Below, piece by piece: positions 1 to 9,142 of a DNA stretch of 64,000 nt. Under the pieces are notes generated by a model. The model saw only the letters and a list, made by a program, of their open reading frames with translations. It did no database searches and was not told where the DNA came from. Location of the stretch: the NCBI RefSeq assembly GCF_001426685.1, contig NZ_LMFB01000011.1:32860-96859 (forward strand), given 5' to 3'. This DNA is from Rhizobium sp. Root483D2 (lineage in GTDB: Bacteria; Pseudomonadota; Alphaproteobacteria; Rhizobiales; Rhizobiaceae). A program made the position numbers and the translations under genes. Every line of letters begins with the position of its first letter. The first letter of the stretch is position 1.

Positions 1-483
1 GGCCGAGTCCGGCTCTTCCGTCTCGGGCTTCACGGCGGTATCCATCGCGGCCTTCAGGTCGAATGCGCCCTTTTCTTCGGTGTAATCGACCTCGATCAGG
101 GCTGCGGCCGCGCGTGCCTGCTCGAAGGTCTCCGCCACCACGACGGCGATCGCCTGATGATAATGCTGTATTTCGTCTCCACCGAAAAGATTGGCGGTGT
201 TGTATTTCCCCTTCTTCAGCTTACCGACTTCCGGTGCCGTCACCACGGCGATCACGCCCGGCACTTTCTTTGCCGCGGAGATATCCATCGATTTGATACG
301 GCCCTTGGCGATTGCAGCACCGACCGGATAGCCATAGGCGTAGCGCACATCTGCATCGTGCCATTCATAGGCGTACATTGCCCGCCCGGTTGTCTTTAAC
401 TGACCGTCGATGCGGGGGATCGGCTGACCGACGACCTTGAGATTGTCGATGGGATTGGTGGTTGCTGGTGTATCGAACTGCAT
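1..483 (-). CDS. paoC: Aldehyde oxidoreductase molybdenum-binding subunit PaoC-like (partial)
   Basis: Large molybdopterin-binding subunit of a periplasmic PaoABC-type aldehyde oxidoreductase (xanthine dehydrogenase family). Only the first 161 codons are present; the C-terminus lies beyond the left edge. ATG at 483 begins MQFDTPATTNPIDNLKVVGQ, followed by the PRIDG..K..G.A.YA..W entry segment typical of this subunit and a VPGVIAVVTAPEV stretch of the first a/b hammerhead domain. It lies 3 bp after the FAD-subunit stop codon, so it is the third gene of the operon. Family assignment rests on motif recognition and on its neighbours; the Moco-binding residues are outside the window. Confidence 0.9.
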   Translation of the reverse strand, partial: MQFDTPATTNPIDNLKVVGQPIPRIDGQLKTTGRAMYAYEWHDADVRYAYGYPVGAAIAKGRIKSMDISAAKKVPGVIAVVTAPEVGKLKKGKYNTANLFGGDEIQHYHQAIAVVVAETFEQARAAAALIEVDYTEEKGAFDLKAAMDTAVKPETEEPDSA

Positions 484-486
484 GGC

Positions 487-1437
487 TCAACCCCTTGCTT
501 CGGCGATGACTGCGCCGAGCGTGCGCTCGACGAGATCGACCTTGAATCGGTTCTGTTCGGTCGGGTGGGCACCGGCAAGAAGAATGCCGGCCGTTGCCCG
601 CGCACCTTTTGGCAGTGCTTCGTCCGCTTCATCGATGCGCCAGGGTTTGTGGGCAACGCCACCGACTGCGACCCGTCCAGTCCCGTCCGGTTGAATGACA
701 GCCCCAACGGAGACGAGCGCAAAGGCATAGGAAGCGCGGTCCCGGACCTTCCGGTAGATGTGCCGGCCGCCGATCGGTGCGGGCAGCAATACTGCGATGA
801 TGAATTCGCCGGGCTCCAGAACGGTTTCGATATGTGGCGTATCACCCGGCAGGCGGTGGAAATCGGCGATCGGGATCGAGCGGCGGCTGCCGTTCGCTTG
901 CACGGTTTCTACGACGGCATCGAGCGCCCGCATGGCGATGGCCATATCGCTGGGATGAGTTGCGATACAGGCTTCGCTGGTTCCTGTGACGGCGTGCTGG
1001 CGGCTGAAGCCGCCAATGGCGGAACAGCCGCTGCCCGGCTGGCGCTTGTTGCACGGCTGGTTGGTGTCATAGAAATACGGACAGCGGGTGCGCTGCAAGA
1101 GATTGCCTGCGGTGGTCGCCTTGTTACGAAGCTGGCCTGACGCTCCTGCGAGAAGCGCTCTCGACAACAGCCCGTAATCGCGGCGCACGGTTGCGTGGGC
1201 GGCAAGATCGGTGTTTCGAACCAGAGCGCCGATGCGCAGGCCACCGTCCGATGTGCCCTCGATTTCGGCGAGGCCAAGACCGTTCACGTCGATCAGATGT
1301 GTCGGGGTCTCGATCTCAAGCTTCATCAGGTCGAGCAAATTGGTGCCGCCTGCAATGAATTTGGCGTCCGAATTGGAGGCAGCTGCCTTGGCGGCCGCTT
1401 CGATGGAGGACGCGCGTTCGTAGGTGAAGGCTCTCAT
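487..1437 (-). CDS. paoB: Aldehyde oxidoreductase FAD-binding subunit PaoB-like
   Basis: 316-residue FAD subunit passing electrons between the 2Fe-2S subunit and FAD in a PaoABC-type periplasmic aldehyde oxidase. The flavin-binding motif [13 protein letters not shown] is at residues 27-39. The [17 protein letters not shown] segment with Cys119, Cys129, Cys138 and Cys157 matches the extra 4Fe-4S ligands that set PaoB apart from ordinary xanthine dehydrogenase FAD subunits. The open frame extends further upstream, but ATG at 1437 is chosen because it gives the family N-terminus (MRAFTYERA) and an ATGA overlap with paoA, implying translational coupling. The length is normal for the family. Confidence 0.93.
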   Translation of the reverse strand: MRAFTYERASSIEAAAKAAASNSDAKFIAGGTNLLDLMKLEIETPTHLIDVNGLGLAEIEGTSDGGLRIGALVRNTDLAAHATVRRDYGLLSRALLAGASGQLRNKATTAGNLLQRTRCPYFYDTNQPCNKRQPGSGCSAIGGFSRQHAVTGTSEACIATHPSDMAIAMRALDAVVETVQANGSRRSIPIADFHRLPGDTPHIETVLEPGEFIIAVLLPAPIGGRHIYRKVRDRASYAFALVSVGAVIQPDGTGRVAVGGVAHKPWRIDEADEALPKGARATAGILLAGAHPTEQNRFKVDLVERTLGAVIAEARG

Positions 1438-2072
1438 GCTCGTGTCCCCGCTGCTTCGACGATCGCTTCGACAATGTTGGAATAGGCGCCGCACCGGCAG
1501 ATATTGCCGCTCATGCGTTCGCGAATTTCGGCTGGGGTAACGCCTGCGTCTGCGGTCAGATTTTCGGTGACGTGGCTGGGGATGTTCGCCTTGATCTCTT
1601 CCAGCATCGCCACGGAGGAACAGATCTGCCCCGGCGTACAATAGCCGCACTGGAACCCGTCATGCTTGACGAAGGCGGCCTGCATGGGGTGAAGGTCGCC
1701 GGGTTTGCCCAGACCTTCGATCGTTGTAATCTCGTCTCCTTCGTGCATGACGGCGAGTGTGAGACAGGAGTTGATACGGCGGCCATCGACCATAACGGTA
1801 CATGCGCCGCATTGGCCGTGATCGCAGCCTTTTTTGGTTCCGGTCAAATGAAGATGCTCGCGAAGGGCATCCAGCAGCGTGGTTCTGTTATCGACGGCGA
1901 GATCCCGGCTTTCTCCGTTGACCACGAAAGATAGGTTGGTCATATCCGGCATCTGGTTTCCCCCTGTTTGTGCTGCGGCTTTGTTCGTCGTGGCGCCGGT
2001 GATCGCAATCGTCGCAGCCGACGAGATCAGTAGGTTCCGGCGGGATATTTCCAGTTGGATCGTAGGCTGCAT
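1434..2072 (-). CDS. paoA: Aldehyde oxidoreductase 2Fe-2S subunit PaoA-like, Tat-exported
   Basis: 212-residue iron-sulfur subunit. Residues 10-35 form a twin-arginine signal (SRRNLL followed by a hydrophobic Ala/Ile stretch), so the assembled enzyme is expected in the periplasm and exported as a folded complex. The plant-type ferredoxin cluster ligands are Cys83, Cys88, Cys91 and Cys103. The second 2Fe-2S site is formed by Cys142/Cys145 (CGYCTPGQ) and Cys192/Cys194 (CRCGAYSNI). It is the first gene of paoABC and overlaps paoB by 4 bp. The family detoxifies aldehydes, especially aromatic ones. A dedicated chaperone gene (PaoD/XdhC type) would lie downstream of paoC outside the window. Confidence 0.95.
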   Translation of the reverse strand: MQPTIQLEISRRNLLISSAATIAITGATTNKAAAQTGGNQMPDMTNLSFVVNGESRDLAVDNRTTLLDALREHLHLTGTKKGCDHGQCGACTVMVDGRRINSCLTLAVMHEGDEITTIEGLGKPGDLHPMQAAFVKHDGFQCGYCTPGQICSSVAMLEEIKANIPSHVTENLTADAGVTPAEIRERMSGNICRCGAYSNIVEAIVEAAGTRA

Positions 2073-2671
2073 ATCCAGCTCCCGTGTTTTGGCCCAATGG
2101 GCAGGTGTAAAGGCGAAGTTTGACTGGGTTGGCGTGGTGAAAGAGGCTGACGCACCATCGCGCCATCATGACCCTCGCATCGGCAGTCCGCGTTCGTTCA
2201 AGCAAAACGAGTCCTGCCCTGGCCCGATAACCATCGAGCCGGTGAAAAGTTCGCGATAAATTTTTCCGCTGCGTTCACGCTTCCGTCAGGACGGCTCAGA
2301 AATCTTGAAAAGCGCAGGAGCGGACACGTCTGCCGCATTTCGATGGGCGGCGGTGCAGTTGATGCCTGGCTGTTTTGGAGGGGACAGAACCGGCGCGGGT
2401 TATCGCCTCCTGCCATCGCCCGCAATCAGAAGGACGGCCTTTGGGCGGTTTGCCCTTATCGGGCGTCGAAAGAACCGGAAACTTGCCTTCCTCTCGCTTG
2501 AAGGTTTCGTCCGGCGCGCTACATCGCGCGGGCGTGGTCGAATTGCCGGCGGTTGGGGTCGCCCTGAAAATAATGCGTGTGTTTCTAATTTACGGGGTTG
2601 CGCTGAACAGTTTCGCATGACGACTTGGCCCCGCGCCCACCTGTCCTCTTATCCATCCGACGAGATCTTTC
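2073..2671. other. Intergenic region between divergent paoABC and the kinase operon
   Basis: About 600 bases with no convincing gene. It must hold the promoters of both divergent operons. Several short open frames cross it on both strands, but none shows a recognisable domain or a good ribosome-binding site. No EcfG-type or strong sigma-70 promoter could be picked out with confidence. Confidence 0.5.
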
Positions 2672-5600
2672 ATGAAGCAGAGCAATATGCCCAACACATC
2701 AGCGCGAAAGTTGGGTCTGGACCCGGTTGTGGCCTTCAGCCTGGCTGGCGCCATCGCTTTCTTTCTGATCAGCGGGCTGGTTGCCTATCTCAATCTTCAG
2801 AGCCTGCGCGAAAACAATGGGGAAGTCGTTCACTCCCATGACGTGATCGTCGCTCTGGACGAGCTGCTGTCGAGGGTACAGGATGCCGAGACCGGGCAGC
2901 GCGGTTTCCTGCTGAGCAACAACCAGCGCTATCTTGAGCCTTATAATTCCGCCGTGGCCGCGATCCCGCAAAAGCTGACTGAAATCACTGAACTGACCAG
3001 CGATAACCCGGCGCAGCAACGCCGGATCGGGGCACTCAAAACCCATGTGGAGGCCAAGCTTGCCGAGCTGAAGGAGACCATCGATCTGCGCGGGACGCAG
3101 GGTATTGATGCCGCCCTTGCGGTCGTCAATTCGGAGCGGGGCAAAGTCCAGATGGATGCGATCCGGATGCAGCTTTCGGCCATGGGAAAAGAAGAAAGCG
3201 ATCTGCGTGTGAAGCGCCTTGCCGAAATGGATGGCGCCTACCGTACGGCCTATGCCAGCAGCATACTCTCTGGCCTTCTTGGAATTCTCCTGACCGCCGC
3301 GATCGGGGTGTTGTTGCGCCGGGCGACGCTCGCGAGAAGACGTGAGGAATGGCTGCAGTCAGGCCATGTCGGATTGAGCGCCGCGATCATGGGCGACAAG
3401 CGTACCGAGCAGCTGGGCGAGAGCATCCTCGAATTTTTGGCCGGATATGCCGGCGCGATCGCCGGCGCGGTTTTCGTCGGAGGCAAGGGCGTATTTCGCC
3501 GCGCCTCGATTTATGGCGTGCCGGACGTATCAGCGGTTCCAGAGCAATTCAAATTGCGGGAAGGTCTGCTTGGACAGGCAGCGGCTGAGGGGCGGCCCAA
3601 CGTGGTCAGCGATATCCCCGATGGTTACATCACCTTCGGATCGGCGCTGGGGCGGGACAAGCCGCGGCATCTGGTCATTTCTCCCGGCAGCGTCGATGGC
3701 GATGTCAATACGGTGATCGAACTGGGCTTTTTGCGGCCGGTCGACGAAAGTGTACTGGTCTTGCTCGAGCAGGTTTCCCCCTCGATCGCGACAGCGGTCC
3801 GCTCGGCAAACTATCGTGTCGAGCTGCAGAACCTGGTCGAAGAAACACAGCGGCAGTCCGAAGAGCTGCAGGTTCAGAGCGAGGAGCTGCGCGTTTCCAA
3901 CGAAGAGCTGGAGGAACAGAGCCGGGCGCTGAAGGAATCGCAGGTGCGGCTGGAGCAGCAGCAGGTTGAGCTGGAGCAGACGAACTCGCAGCTTGAGGAA
4001 CAGACGCAGCAGCTGGAAGGCCAGCGCGACGATCTGGAGCGCGCGAATGCTGCCGTTCAACTGAAGGCACGCGAGCTGCAGCAGGCCAGCCAGTATAAAT
4101 CGGACTTCCTCGCCAACATGTCGCATGAGCTGCGCACGCCGCTCAACTCTTCCCTCATCCTCGCCAAGCTGCTTGCGGATAATCCGGATGACACATTGAC
4201 GGCAGAGCAGGTCAAATATGCGCAGACCATTCAGTCGTCAGGCAATGACCTGCTCAACCTGATCAATGATATCCTCGACCTCTCGAAGATCGAGGCGGGG
4301 CATATCGATATCAGGCCGGAAGCCGTGTCAGTGGAGCGTCTGGCCAACAATATCCGCCAGCTGTTTCAGCCGATCGCGGAAAACAAGCGGCTGACATTCG
4401 ACATCGACATTGCACCGGAATGCCCTGCCATCATCCAGACGGATCTGCAGCGGCTGGAACAGGTGCTGAAGAACCTTCTGTCGAATGCTTTCAAGTTCAC
4501 GGAAACCGGACGCGTCGGTCTCTCGATCCGGCGTGCTCCTGACGGGCAGATCGCGCTCGCCGTGACGGACAGCGGCATCGGCATTGCCGAGGAACAGCAG
4601 CGCAGCATCTTCGAGGCTTTCCATCAGGCCGACGGCACGATCAGCCGCAAATATGGCGGCACCGGTCTTGGCCTCTCGATTTCGCGCGAACTCGTCCGTC
4701 TGCTCGGCGGCGCGATCCATCTGACCAGCCGTCAAGGGCATGGAAGCACGTTCACGATCACCATTCCGGAAGCTTACGATCCGGCAACCGTTGCACCCCG
4801 CGACGCTCGCAGCACGGCGGTGTCAGCGGCGCCTACGATTTCCCCGGCGATCGAAACACGCGCCGTTTCCATCGAGCGGCACAATCTCGTGGACGACGAC
4901 CGGGCGGCGCCATCTGACGAAAAGCGGGTTCTTCTGGTCATCGAAGATGACGATACCTTTGCCGCCATCCTGCGGGATATCTCCCGCGAAATGGGCTTTC
5001 GAACCCTGGTGGCCGGAACGGCGCAGGAGGCTCTGGATCTTGCAAAGCAATTCATGCCGAGCGCCATCGTCCTCGACGTCGGCCTGCCGGACCAGTCAGG
5101 CCTTTCCGTTCTCGACAGGCTGAAGCGCGATGTCCGCACCCGCCACATACCCATCCATATCGTCTCCGGCGACGATCACGCCGAAACGGCCTTTTCGCTC
5201 GGCGCCGTCGGTTACATGTTGAAGCCCGTGAAGCGGGAGCAGCTGATCGAGGTGTTGCAGAAGCTCGAAGCCAAGCTCTCGCAGCGTGTCCACCGCGTCC
5301 TGATCGTCGAGGATAACCAGATCCAACGCGATGCCGTGGCAAAGCTTTTGACCTCGCATGACGTCGAGACCATGGTCGCCGGTACTGCGGCGGAATGCCT
5401 GCAGCTTCTGAAGGAACAGACGTTCGACTGCATGGTGCTGGATCTGTCCCTGCCGGACGCATCCGGCTATTCCCTGCTGGAGACGCTGAGCAAGGAAACC
5501 GCCTACGCCTTTCCGCCCGTGATCGTCTATACCGGCCGCGTGCTGTCAGCCGATGACGAACAGCAGCTGCGGCGCTACTCCAAATCGATCATCATCAAAG

Positions 5601-6109
5601 GCGCGAAATCGCCGGAGCGTCTGCTCGACGAGGTCACGCTGTTCCTGCATCAGGTCGTCTCCGAACTGCCGGACGAACAGCAGAAGATGATCCGCAAGGC
5701 GAGAAACAGAGACGCGCTGCTTGAGGGGCGGCGTATTCTGGTTGTCGAAGACGATGTCCGCAATGTCTATGCGCTCACCAATATCCTTGAGCCGCGCGGC
5801 GCCATCATCGAGATCGCGCGAAACGGCCAGGAAGCGCTCGACGCGCTTGCAAAGGCCGCAAGTCAACCTGGGTCGGCGATCGACCTCGTGCTCATGGATG
5901 TCATGATGCCGGTCATGGATGGGCTGACCGCCACCCGGGAAATTCGCAGGAATGCGGACTGGAAGAGGCTGCCGATCATCGCGCTCACCGCCAAGGCGAT
6001 GCCGGATGATCAGCAGCGCTGCATCGACGCCGGCGCTAATGATTACATGGCCAAACCCCTGGATGTCGAAAAACTTCTGTCCCTCGTTCGCGTCTGGATG
6101 CCCCGGTGA
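2672..6109 (+). CDS. Hybrid sensor histidine kinase: CHASE3-GAF-kinase with three receiver domains
   Basis: 1145-residue membrane sensor kinase. An N-terminal transmembrane helix (about 15-38) and a second one (about 195-215) enclose a CHASE3-like periplasmic domain (DAETGQRGFLLS). A GAF-like domain covers about 230-385. A long Glu/Gln-rich coiled coil (about 390-470) leads to the HisKA domain with phospho-acceptor His485 (NMSHELRTPLNS) and a HATPase domain (DSGIGI, GGTGLGLSI). Three receivers follow with predicted phospho-Asp802, Asp924 and Asp1076. This layout resembles complex hybrid kinases that integrate several inputs. It heads an operon with cheR, cheB and a second kinase, with the stop codon abutting the next gene. 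The signal sensed is unknown. Confidence 0.95.
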   Translation: MKQSNMPNTSARKLGLDPVVAFSLAGAIAFFLISGLVAYLNLQSLRENNGEVVHSHDVIVALDELLSRVQDAETGQRGFLLSNNQRYLEPYNSAVAAIPQKLTEITELTSDNPAQQRRIGALKTHVEAKLAELKETIDLRGTQGIDAALAVVNSERGKVQMDAIRMQLSAMGKEESDLRVKRLAEMDGAYRTAYASSILSGLLGILLTAAIGVLLRRATLARRREEWLQSGHVGLSAAIMGDKRTEQLGESILEFLAGYAGAIAGAVFVGGKGVFRRASIYGVPDVSAVPEQFKLREGLLGQAAAEGRPNVVSDIPDGYITFGSALGRDKPRHLVISPGSVDGDVNTVIELGFLRPVDESVLVLLEQVSPSIATAVRSANYRVELQNLVEETQRQSEELQVQSEELRVSNEELEEQSRALKESQVRLEQQQVELEQTNSQLEEQTQQLEGQRDDLERANAAVQLKARELQQASQYKSDFLANMSHELRTPLNSSLILAKLLADNPDDTLTAEQVKYAQTIQSSGNDLLNLINDILDLSKIEAGHIDIRPEAVSVERLANNIRQLFQPIAENKRLTFDIDIAPECPAIIQTDLQRLEQVLKNLLSNAFKFTETGRVGLSIRRAPDGQIALAVTDSGIGIAEEQQRSIFEAFHQADGTISRKYGGTGLGLSISRELVRLLGGAIHLTSRQGHGSTFTITIPEAYDPATVAPRDARSTAVSAAPTISPAIETRAVSIERHNLVDDDRAAPSDEKRVLLVIEDDDTFAAILRDISREMGFRTLVAGTAQEALDLAKQFMPSAIVLDVGLPDQSGLSVLDRLKRDVRTRHIPIHIVSGDDHAETAFSLGAVGYMLKPVKREQLIEVLQKLEAKLSQRVHRVLIVEDNQIQRDAVAKLLTSHDVETMVAGTAAECLQLLKEQTFDCMVLDLSLPDASGYSLLETLSKETAYAFPPVIVYTGRVLSADDEQQLRRYSKSIIIKGAKSPERLLDEVTLFLHQVVSELPDEQQKMIRKARNRDALLEGRRILVVEDDVRNVYALTNILEPRGAIIEIARNGQEALDALAKAASQPGSAIDLVLMDVMMPVMDGLTATREIRRNADWKRLPIIALTAKAMPDDQQRCIDAGANDYMAKPLDVEKLLSLVRVWMPR

Positions 6110-6114
6110 CCGAA

Positions 6115-6945
6115 ATGTCAGCGCCAGAAAAGGTAGAGGACATTGAAATCCGGCTTCTGCTGGAAGCGCTGTATGTCCGCTATCATTATGACTTTCGCAA
6201 TTATGCGATGGCGTCGATCAAGCGCCGCCTGCGGCAGGCACGCGATCAATTGGGGTTCGCAACGATTTCGGCAATGCAGGAAAGTGTTTTGCACGATCCG
6301 CAGATGCTGCCTCGCGTGCTCGGATATCTGACCGTGCAGGTCAGCGAAATGTTCCGGGATCCGAGCTATTTCCAGGCGATCCGCGAACAGGTCGTACCTC
6401 ATTTAAGCACCTATCCATCCTTGAAGATCTGGATTGCGGGATGCAGCGGCGGCGAGGAACTGTACTCTCTGGTCATCCTGTTTCGCGAGGAAGGGCTTGA
6501 GAGCCGGACGATCTTTTACGCCACGGATATCAGCCAGGAGGCGCTTCGCACTGCAGAAGCGGGGGTCTACAATCTCGACCGCATCCAGCTGTTTACCGAA
6601 AACCACCGGAAATCCGGCGGCAAGTCCTCATTGTCGGACTATTACAGCGCGGCTTATGGACGAGCCGTGTTTGACAAGTCGCTGCGGCAGAATGTTGTCT
6701 TTTCCGATCATAGTCTGGTGACCGATGCGGTTTTTGGCGAAATGCACCTGATATCCTGCCGGAACGTTCTGATCTATTTCGACCGGCCGCTTCAGGATCG
6801 CGCCATCGGCCTGTTCAAGCATTCGCTCGCCCGCAAGGGCTTTCTCGGCCTCGGTGCCAAGGAAAGCCTGCGTTTTTCCGATCATTCTGGCGCCTTCAAG
6901 GATTTTGTCCGCGAGGAGAAAATCTATCAGAGGTCAGGCGAATGA
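6115..6945 (+). CDS. cheR: CheR-type protein-glutamate methyltransferase
   Basis: 276-residue SAM-dependent methyltransferase that modifies glutamates on receptor-like proteins. The N-terminal CheR helical domain (about 5-70) precedes the catalytic domain with the SAM-binding IAGCSGGEELYSLVI motif, the FYATDIS motif and LISCRNVLIYF. The first frame position allows a GTG at 6106 overlapping the kinase stop (GTGA). ATG at 6115 is preferred because GGTGA sits 5 bases upstream. It is followed by cheB with a 4-bp overlap. No chemoreceptor gene is present, so the substrate may be the membrane sensor encoded upstream rather than a canonical chemoreceptor; that is inference. Confidence 0.92.
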   Translation: MSAPEKVEDIEIRLLLEALYVRYHYDFRNYAMASIKRRLRQARDQLGFATISAMQESVLHDPQMLPRVLGYLTVQVSEMFRDPSYFQAIREQVVPHLSTYPSLKIWIAGCSGGEELYSLVILFREEGLESRTIFYATDISQEALRTAEAGVYNLDRIQLFTENHRKSGGKSSLSDYYSAAYGRAVFDKSLRQNVVFSDHSLVTDAVFGEMHLISCRNVLIYFDRPLQDRAIGLFKHSLARKGFLGLGAKESLRFSDHSGAFKDFVREEKIYQRSGE

Positions 6946-7508
6946 ACCAGAACCGGCCGCAAGCCATCGTGATCGGAGCCTCGGCGGGTGCGCTGGAGGC
7001 CCTGTCGGTCATTCTGCCGGCACTGCCCGGCAATTTCGATCTGCCTCTCATCGTGGTCGTTCATATCCCGCCTGACAAGCGCAGCGTGCTTGCGGAACTC
7101 TTCCAGGCGAAAAGCCGGATCGTTGTGCTTGAGGCCGAAGACAAACAGCCGATCCGTGGCGGCACCGCCTATTTTGCGCCGCCGAACTATCACCTGCTTG
7201 TCGAAGCCAACGGAAGCCTGTCCTTGTCCAGCGACGAAGCGGTGCTGTTTTCGCGTCCATCCATCGACGTTCTGTTTGAAACGGCTGCGGATGCCTATGG
7301 CGCCGGCCTGATCGCCATTGTTCTCACCGGTGCCAATCACGATGGCGCTGCCGGTCTGCGTGCGGTTGTCGAGGCAGGCGGAACGGCGATTGTTCAAACT
7401 CCAGACGGCGCGTTTGCGCCTGCGATGCCGCAAGCGGCGATAGCGATGTGTCCCACCGCTCACGTCATGCCGCTCGACGCCATCCTCTCATTTTTGCAAA
7501 AGGTTTGA
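6942..7508 (+). CDS. cheB: CheB-type methylesterase, stand-alone catalytic domain
   Basis: 188-residue protein-glutamate methylesterase without the usual N-terminal receiver domain. The catalytic triad residues of the family are visible: Ser in GASAGA near the N-terminus, His in VVHIPP and Asp in TGANHDGAAGL. The ATG overlaps the cheR stop by 4 bp (ATGA). With no receiver of its own, activity would have to be controlled by partners, plausibly the multi-receiver kinases on either side. Opposes CheR in adaptation-like methylation. Confidence 0.92.
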   Translation: MNQNRPQAIVIGASAGALEALSVILPALPGNFDLPLIVVVHIPPDKRSVLAELFQAKSRIVVLEAEDKQPIRGGTAYFAPPNYHLLVEANGSLSLSSDEAVLFSRPSIDVLFETAADAYGAGLIAIVLTGANHDGAAGLRAVVEAGGTAIVQTPDGAFAPAMPQAAIAMCPTAHVMPLDAILSFLQKV

Positions 7509-7514
7509 CCGAAC

Positions 7515-9080
7515 ATGAGCCCCGTATCCTTTCTTTTGGTCGATGATCTTGAGGAAAATCTCCTCTCTCTGGAGGCGCTTTTGCGCCGCGAGGGTCTGGT
7601 CCTTCTGAAGGCGCGCTCCGGCGATCAGGCGCTTGAACTGCTTTTGCAAAACGATGTGGCGCTCGCCCTTATCGACGTCCAGATGCCGGGCCTGAATGGC
7701 TTCGAGCTGGCAGAACTGATGCGCGGCAATGAGCGCACCCGGCGTGTGCCGATCATCTTCGTGACAGCCGGCAGCGCCGATGGCCAGCGCCGCTTTCGCG
7801 GCTATGAGGCAGGCGCTGTCGATTTCATTCAAAAGCCCATCGAAACCGACATTCTGCGCAGCAAGGCCGATGTGTTCTTCGAACTCTACCGGCAGCGCCA
7901 GCAGATCGCATCGCAGCGCGACGAGCTGGAGGCGCAGGCCGACGCCTTAAAGCAGGCCGATCGCCGCAAGGACGAGTTTCTGGCAACCCTGGCGCATGAA
8001 TTGCGCAATCCGCTGGCGCCCTTGCGCCACGGGCTGGATATCCTGCGCCGGGATCCCGACGGGCCGGATGCCGGCAGCATTCGCGATATGATGGATCGGC
8101 AAATGGTGCATCTGGTGCGGTTGATCGACGACCTTCTGGACGTCTCGCGGGTCAGCCAGGGCAAGATCGAGCTTCGCAAGGATGCGATCGTGGTTGGGGA
8201 TGTCGTGCGATCGGCGATCGAGGCGAGCCGTCCCCTTATCGAAGCGGCGCAGCATTCACTCACTGTCGATATTCCGCCAGAGCAGCTCTGGCTCGATGCC
8301 GACCACACCCGCATTTCGCAGGTCATCGCCAATCTTTTGAACAATGCCGCGAAATACACACCTTCTGGCGGCCGGATCGATGTTTCCGTGCGCGCTGTGG
8401 GTGGCGAGGCCGTCATCGAGGTTTCGGACAATGGCATCGGCATACCCGCCGCCATGCGATCCGAAGTGTTTCAGCTCTTTGCCCAGGTCGATGATCATCT
8501 GGGCCGGGCGCAGGGAGGCCTCGGAATAGGTCTGGCGCTGGTCAAGCAGCTGGTGGGCCTGCATGGCGGGACCGTTGAGGCAAAGGGCCGCGCCGATGGC
8601 ATCGGTAGCGTGTTCAGCGTTCATTTGCCGCTGTCGTCCAAAACGGAAACGCAGGACCGTCCGATGGAAGTTTCATCGAGCGAAATTCCGGCCGCGCATT
8701 CCTTGAAGGTGCTTGTGGTCGATGACAATGCCGAGCTCGCCTTCATGCTGGGCTTGATGCTGGAAGAGATGGGACATGATTTCGAAATCGCGTCGGATGG
8801 GCCAAAAGCGCTTGAAGCCGCACAGCGGTATCGTCCCGATGCGATCCTTCTGGATATCGGATTGCCCGGCATGGACGGTTACGAGGTCTGCCGGGCTTTC
8901 CGAAAGGACGAGCTCTTCAGGAATACGCCTATCATCGCGCAGACAGGCTGGGGACAAAGCCGCGACAAGACGCTGGCGCAGGAGGCAGGGTTCAATCATC
9001 ATCTGACCAAGCCCGTGGCCTTCGAGGATCTTGAAAAGCTTTTGGCAGAGGCGGCCTTGCCGCAGGCTTCTGGAATGTGA
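7515..9080 (+). CDS. Soluble hybrid histidine kinase (REC-HisKA-HATPase-REC)
   Basis: 521-residue cytosolic protein. An N-terminal receiver domain with phospho-Asp54 (LIDVQMPGLNG) is joined by a short coiled coil to HisKA with His161 (LAHELRNPLAPL) and a HATPase domain (NLLNNAAKYT, DNGIGI, GGLGIGLAL). A second receiver with Asp447 (LLDIGLPGMDG) ends the protein. It lacks membrane segments, so it probably receives phosphoryl groups or contacts from the membrane kinase encoded first in the operon. Starts 6 bases after cheB. A strong inverted repeat follows the stop codon. Confidence 0.94.
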   Translation: MSPVSFLLVDDLEENLLSLEALLRREGLVLLKARSGDQALELLLQNDVALALIDVQMPGLNGFELAELMRGNERTRRVPIIFVTAGSADGQRRFRGYEAGAVDFIQKPIETDILRSKADVFFELYRQRQQIASQRDELEAQADALKQADRRKDEFLATLAHELRNPLAPLRHGLDILRRDPDGPDAGSIRDMMDRQMVHLVRLIDDLLDVSRVSQGKIELRKDAIVVGDVVRSAIEASRPLIEAAQHSLTVDIPPEQLWLDADHTRISQVIANLLNNAAKYTPSGGRIDVSVRAVGGEAVIEVSDNGIGIPAAMRSEVFQLFAQVDDHLGRAQGGLGIGLALVKQLVGLHGGTVEAKGRADGIGSVFSVHLPLSSKTETQDRPMEVSSSEIPAAHSLKVLVVDDNAELAFMLGLMLEEMGHDFEIASDGPKALEAAQRYRPDAILLDIGLPGMDGYEVCRAFRKDELFRNTPIIAQTGWGQSRDKTLAQEAGFNHHLTKPVAFEDLEKLLAEAALPQASGM

Positions 9081-9087
9081 AGAGCTT

Positions 9088-9129
9088 GTCACCCTGGAGG
9101 GAGTTCTGACCATACATCTCCAGGGTGAC
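9088..9129. terminator. Bidirectional stem-loop between convergent genes
   Basis: Perfect 12-bp inverted repeat: GTCACCCTGGAG at 9088-9099 and CTCCAGGGTGAC at 9118-9129, loop of 18 bases. It sits between the converging kinase operon (stop 9080) and the epimerase gene (stop 9143). No long T-run follows, so it may act as a 3'-end processing or Rho-assisted structure. Confidence 0.65.
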
Positions 9130-9142
9130 GGTAGTTTTCCGA

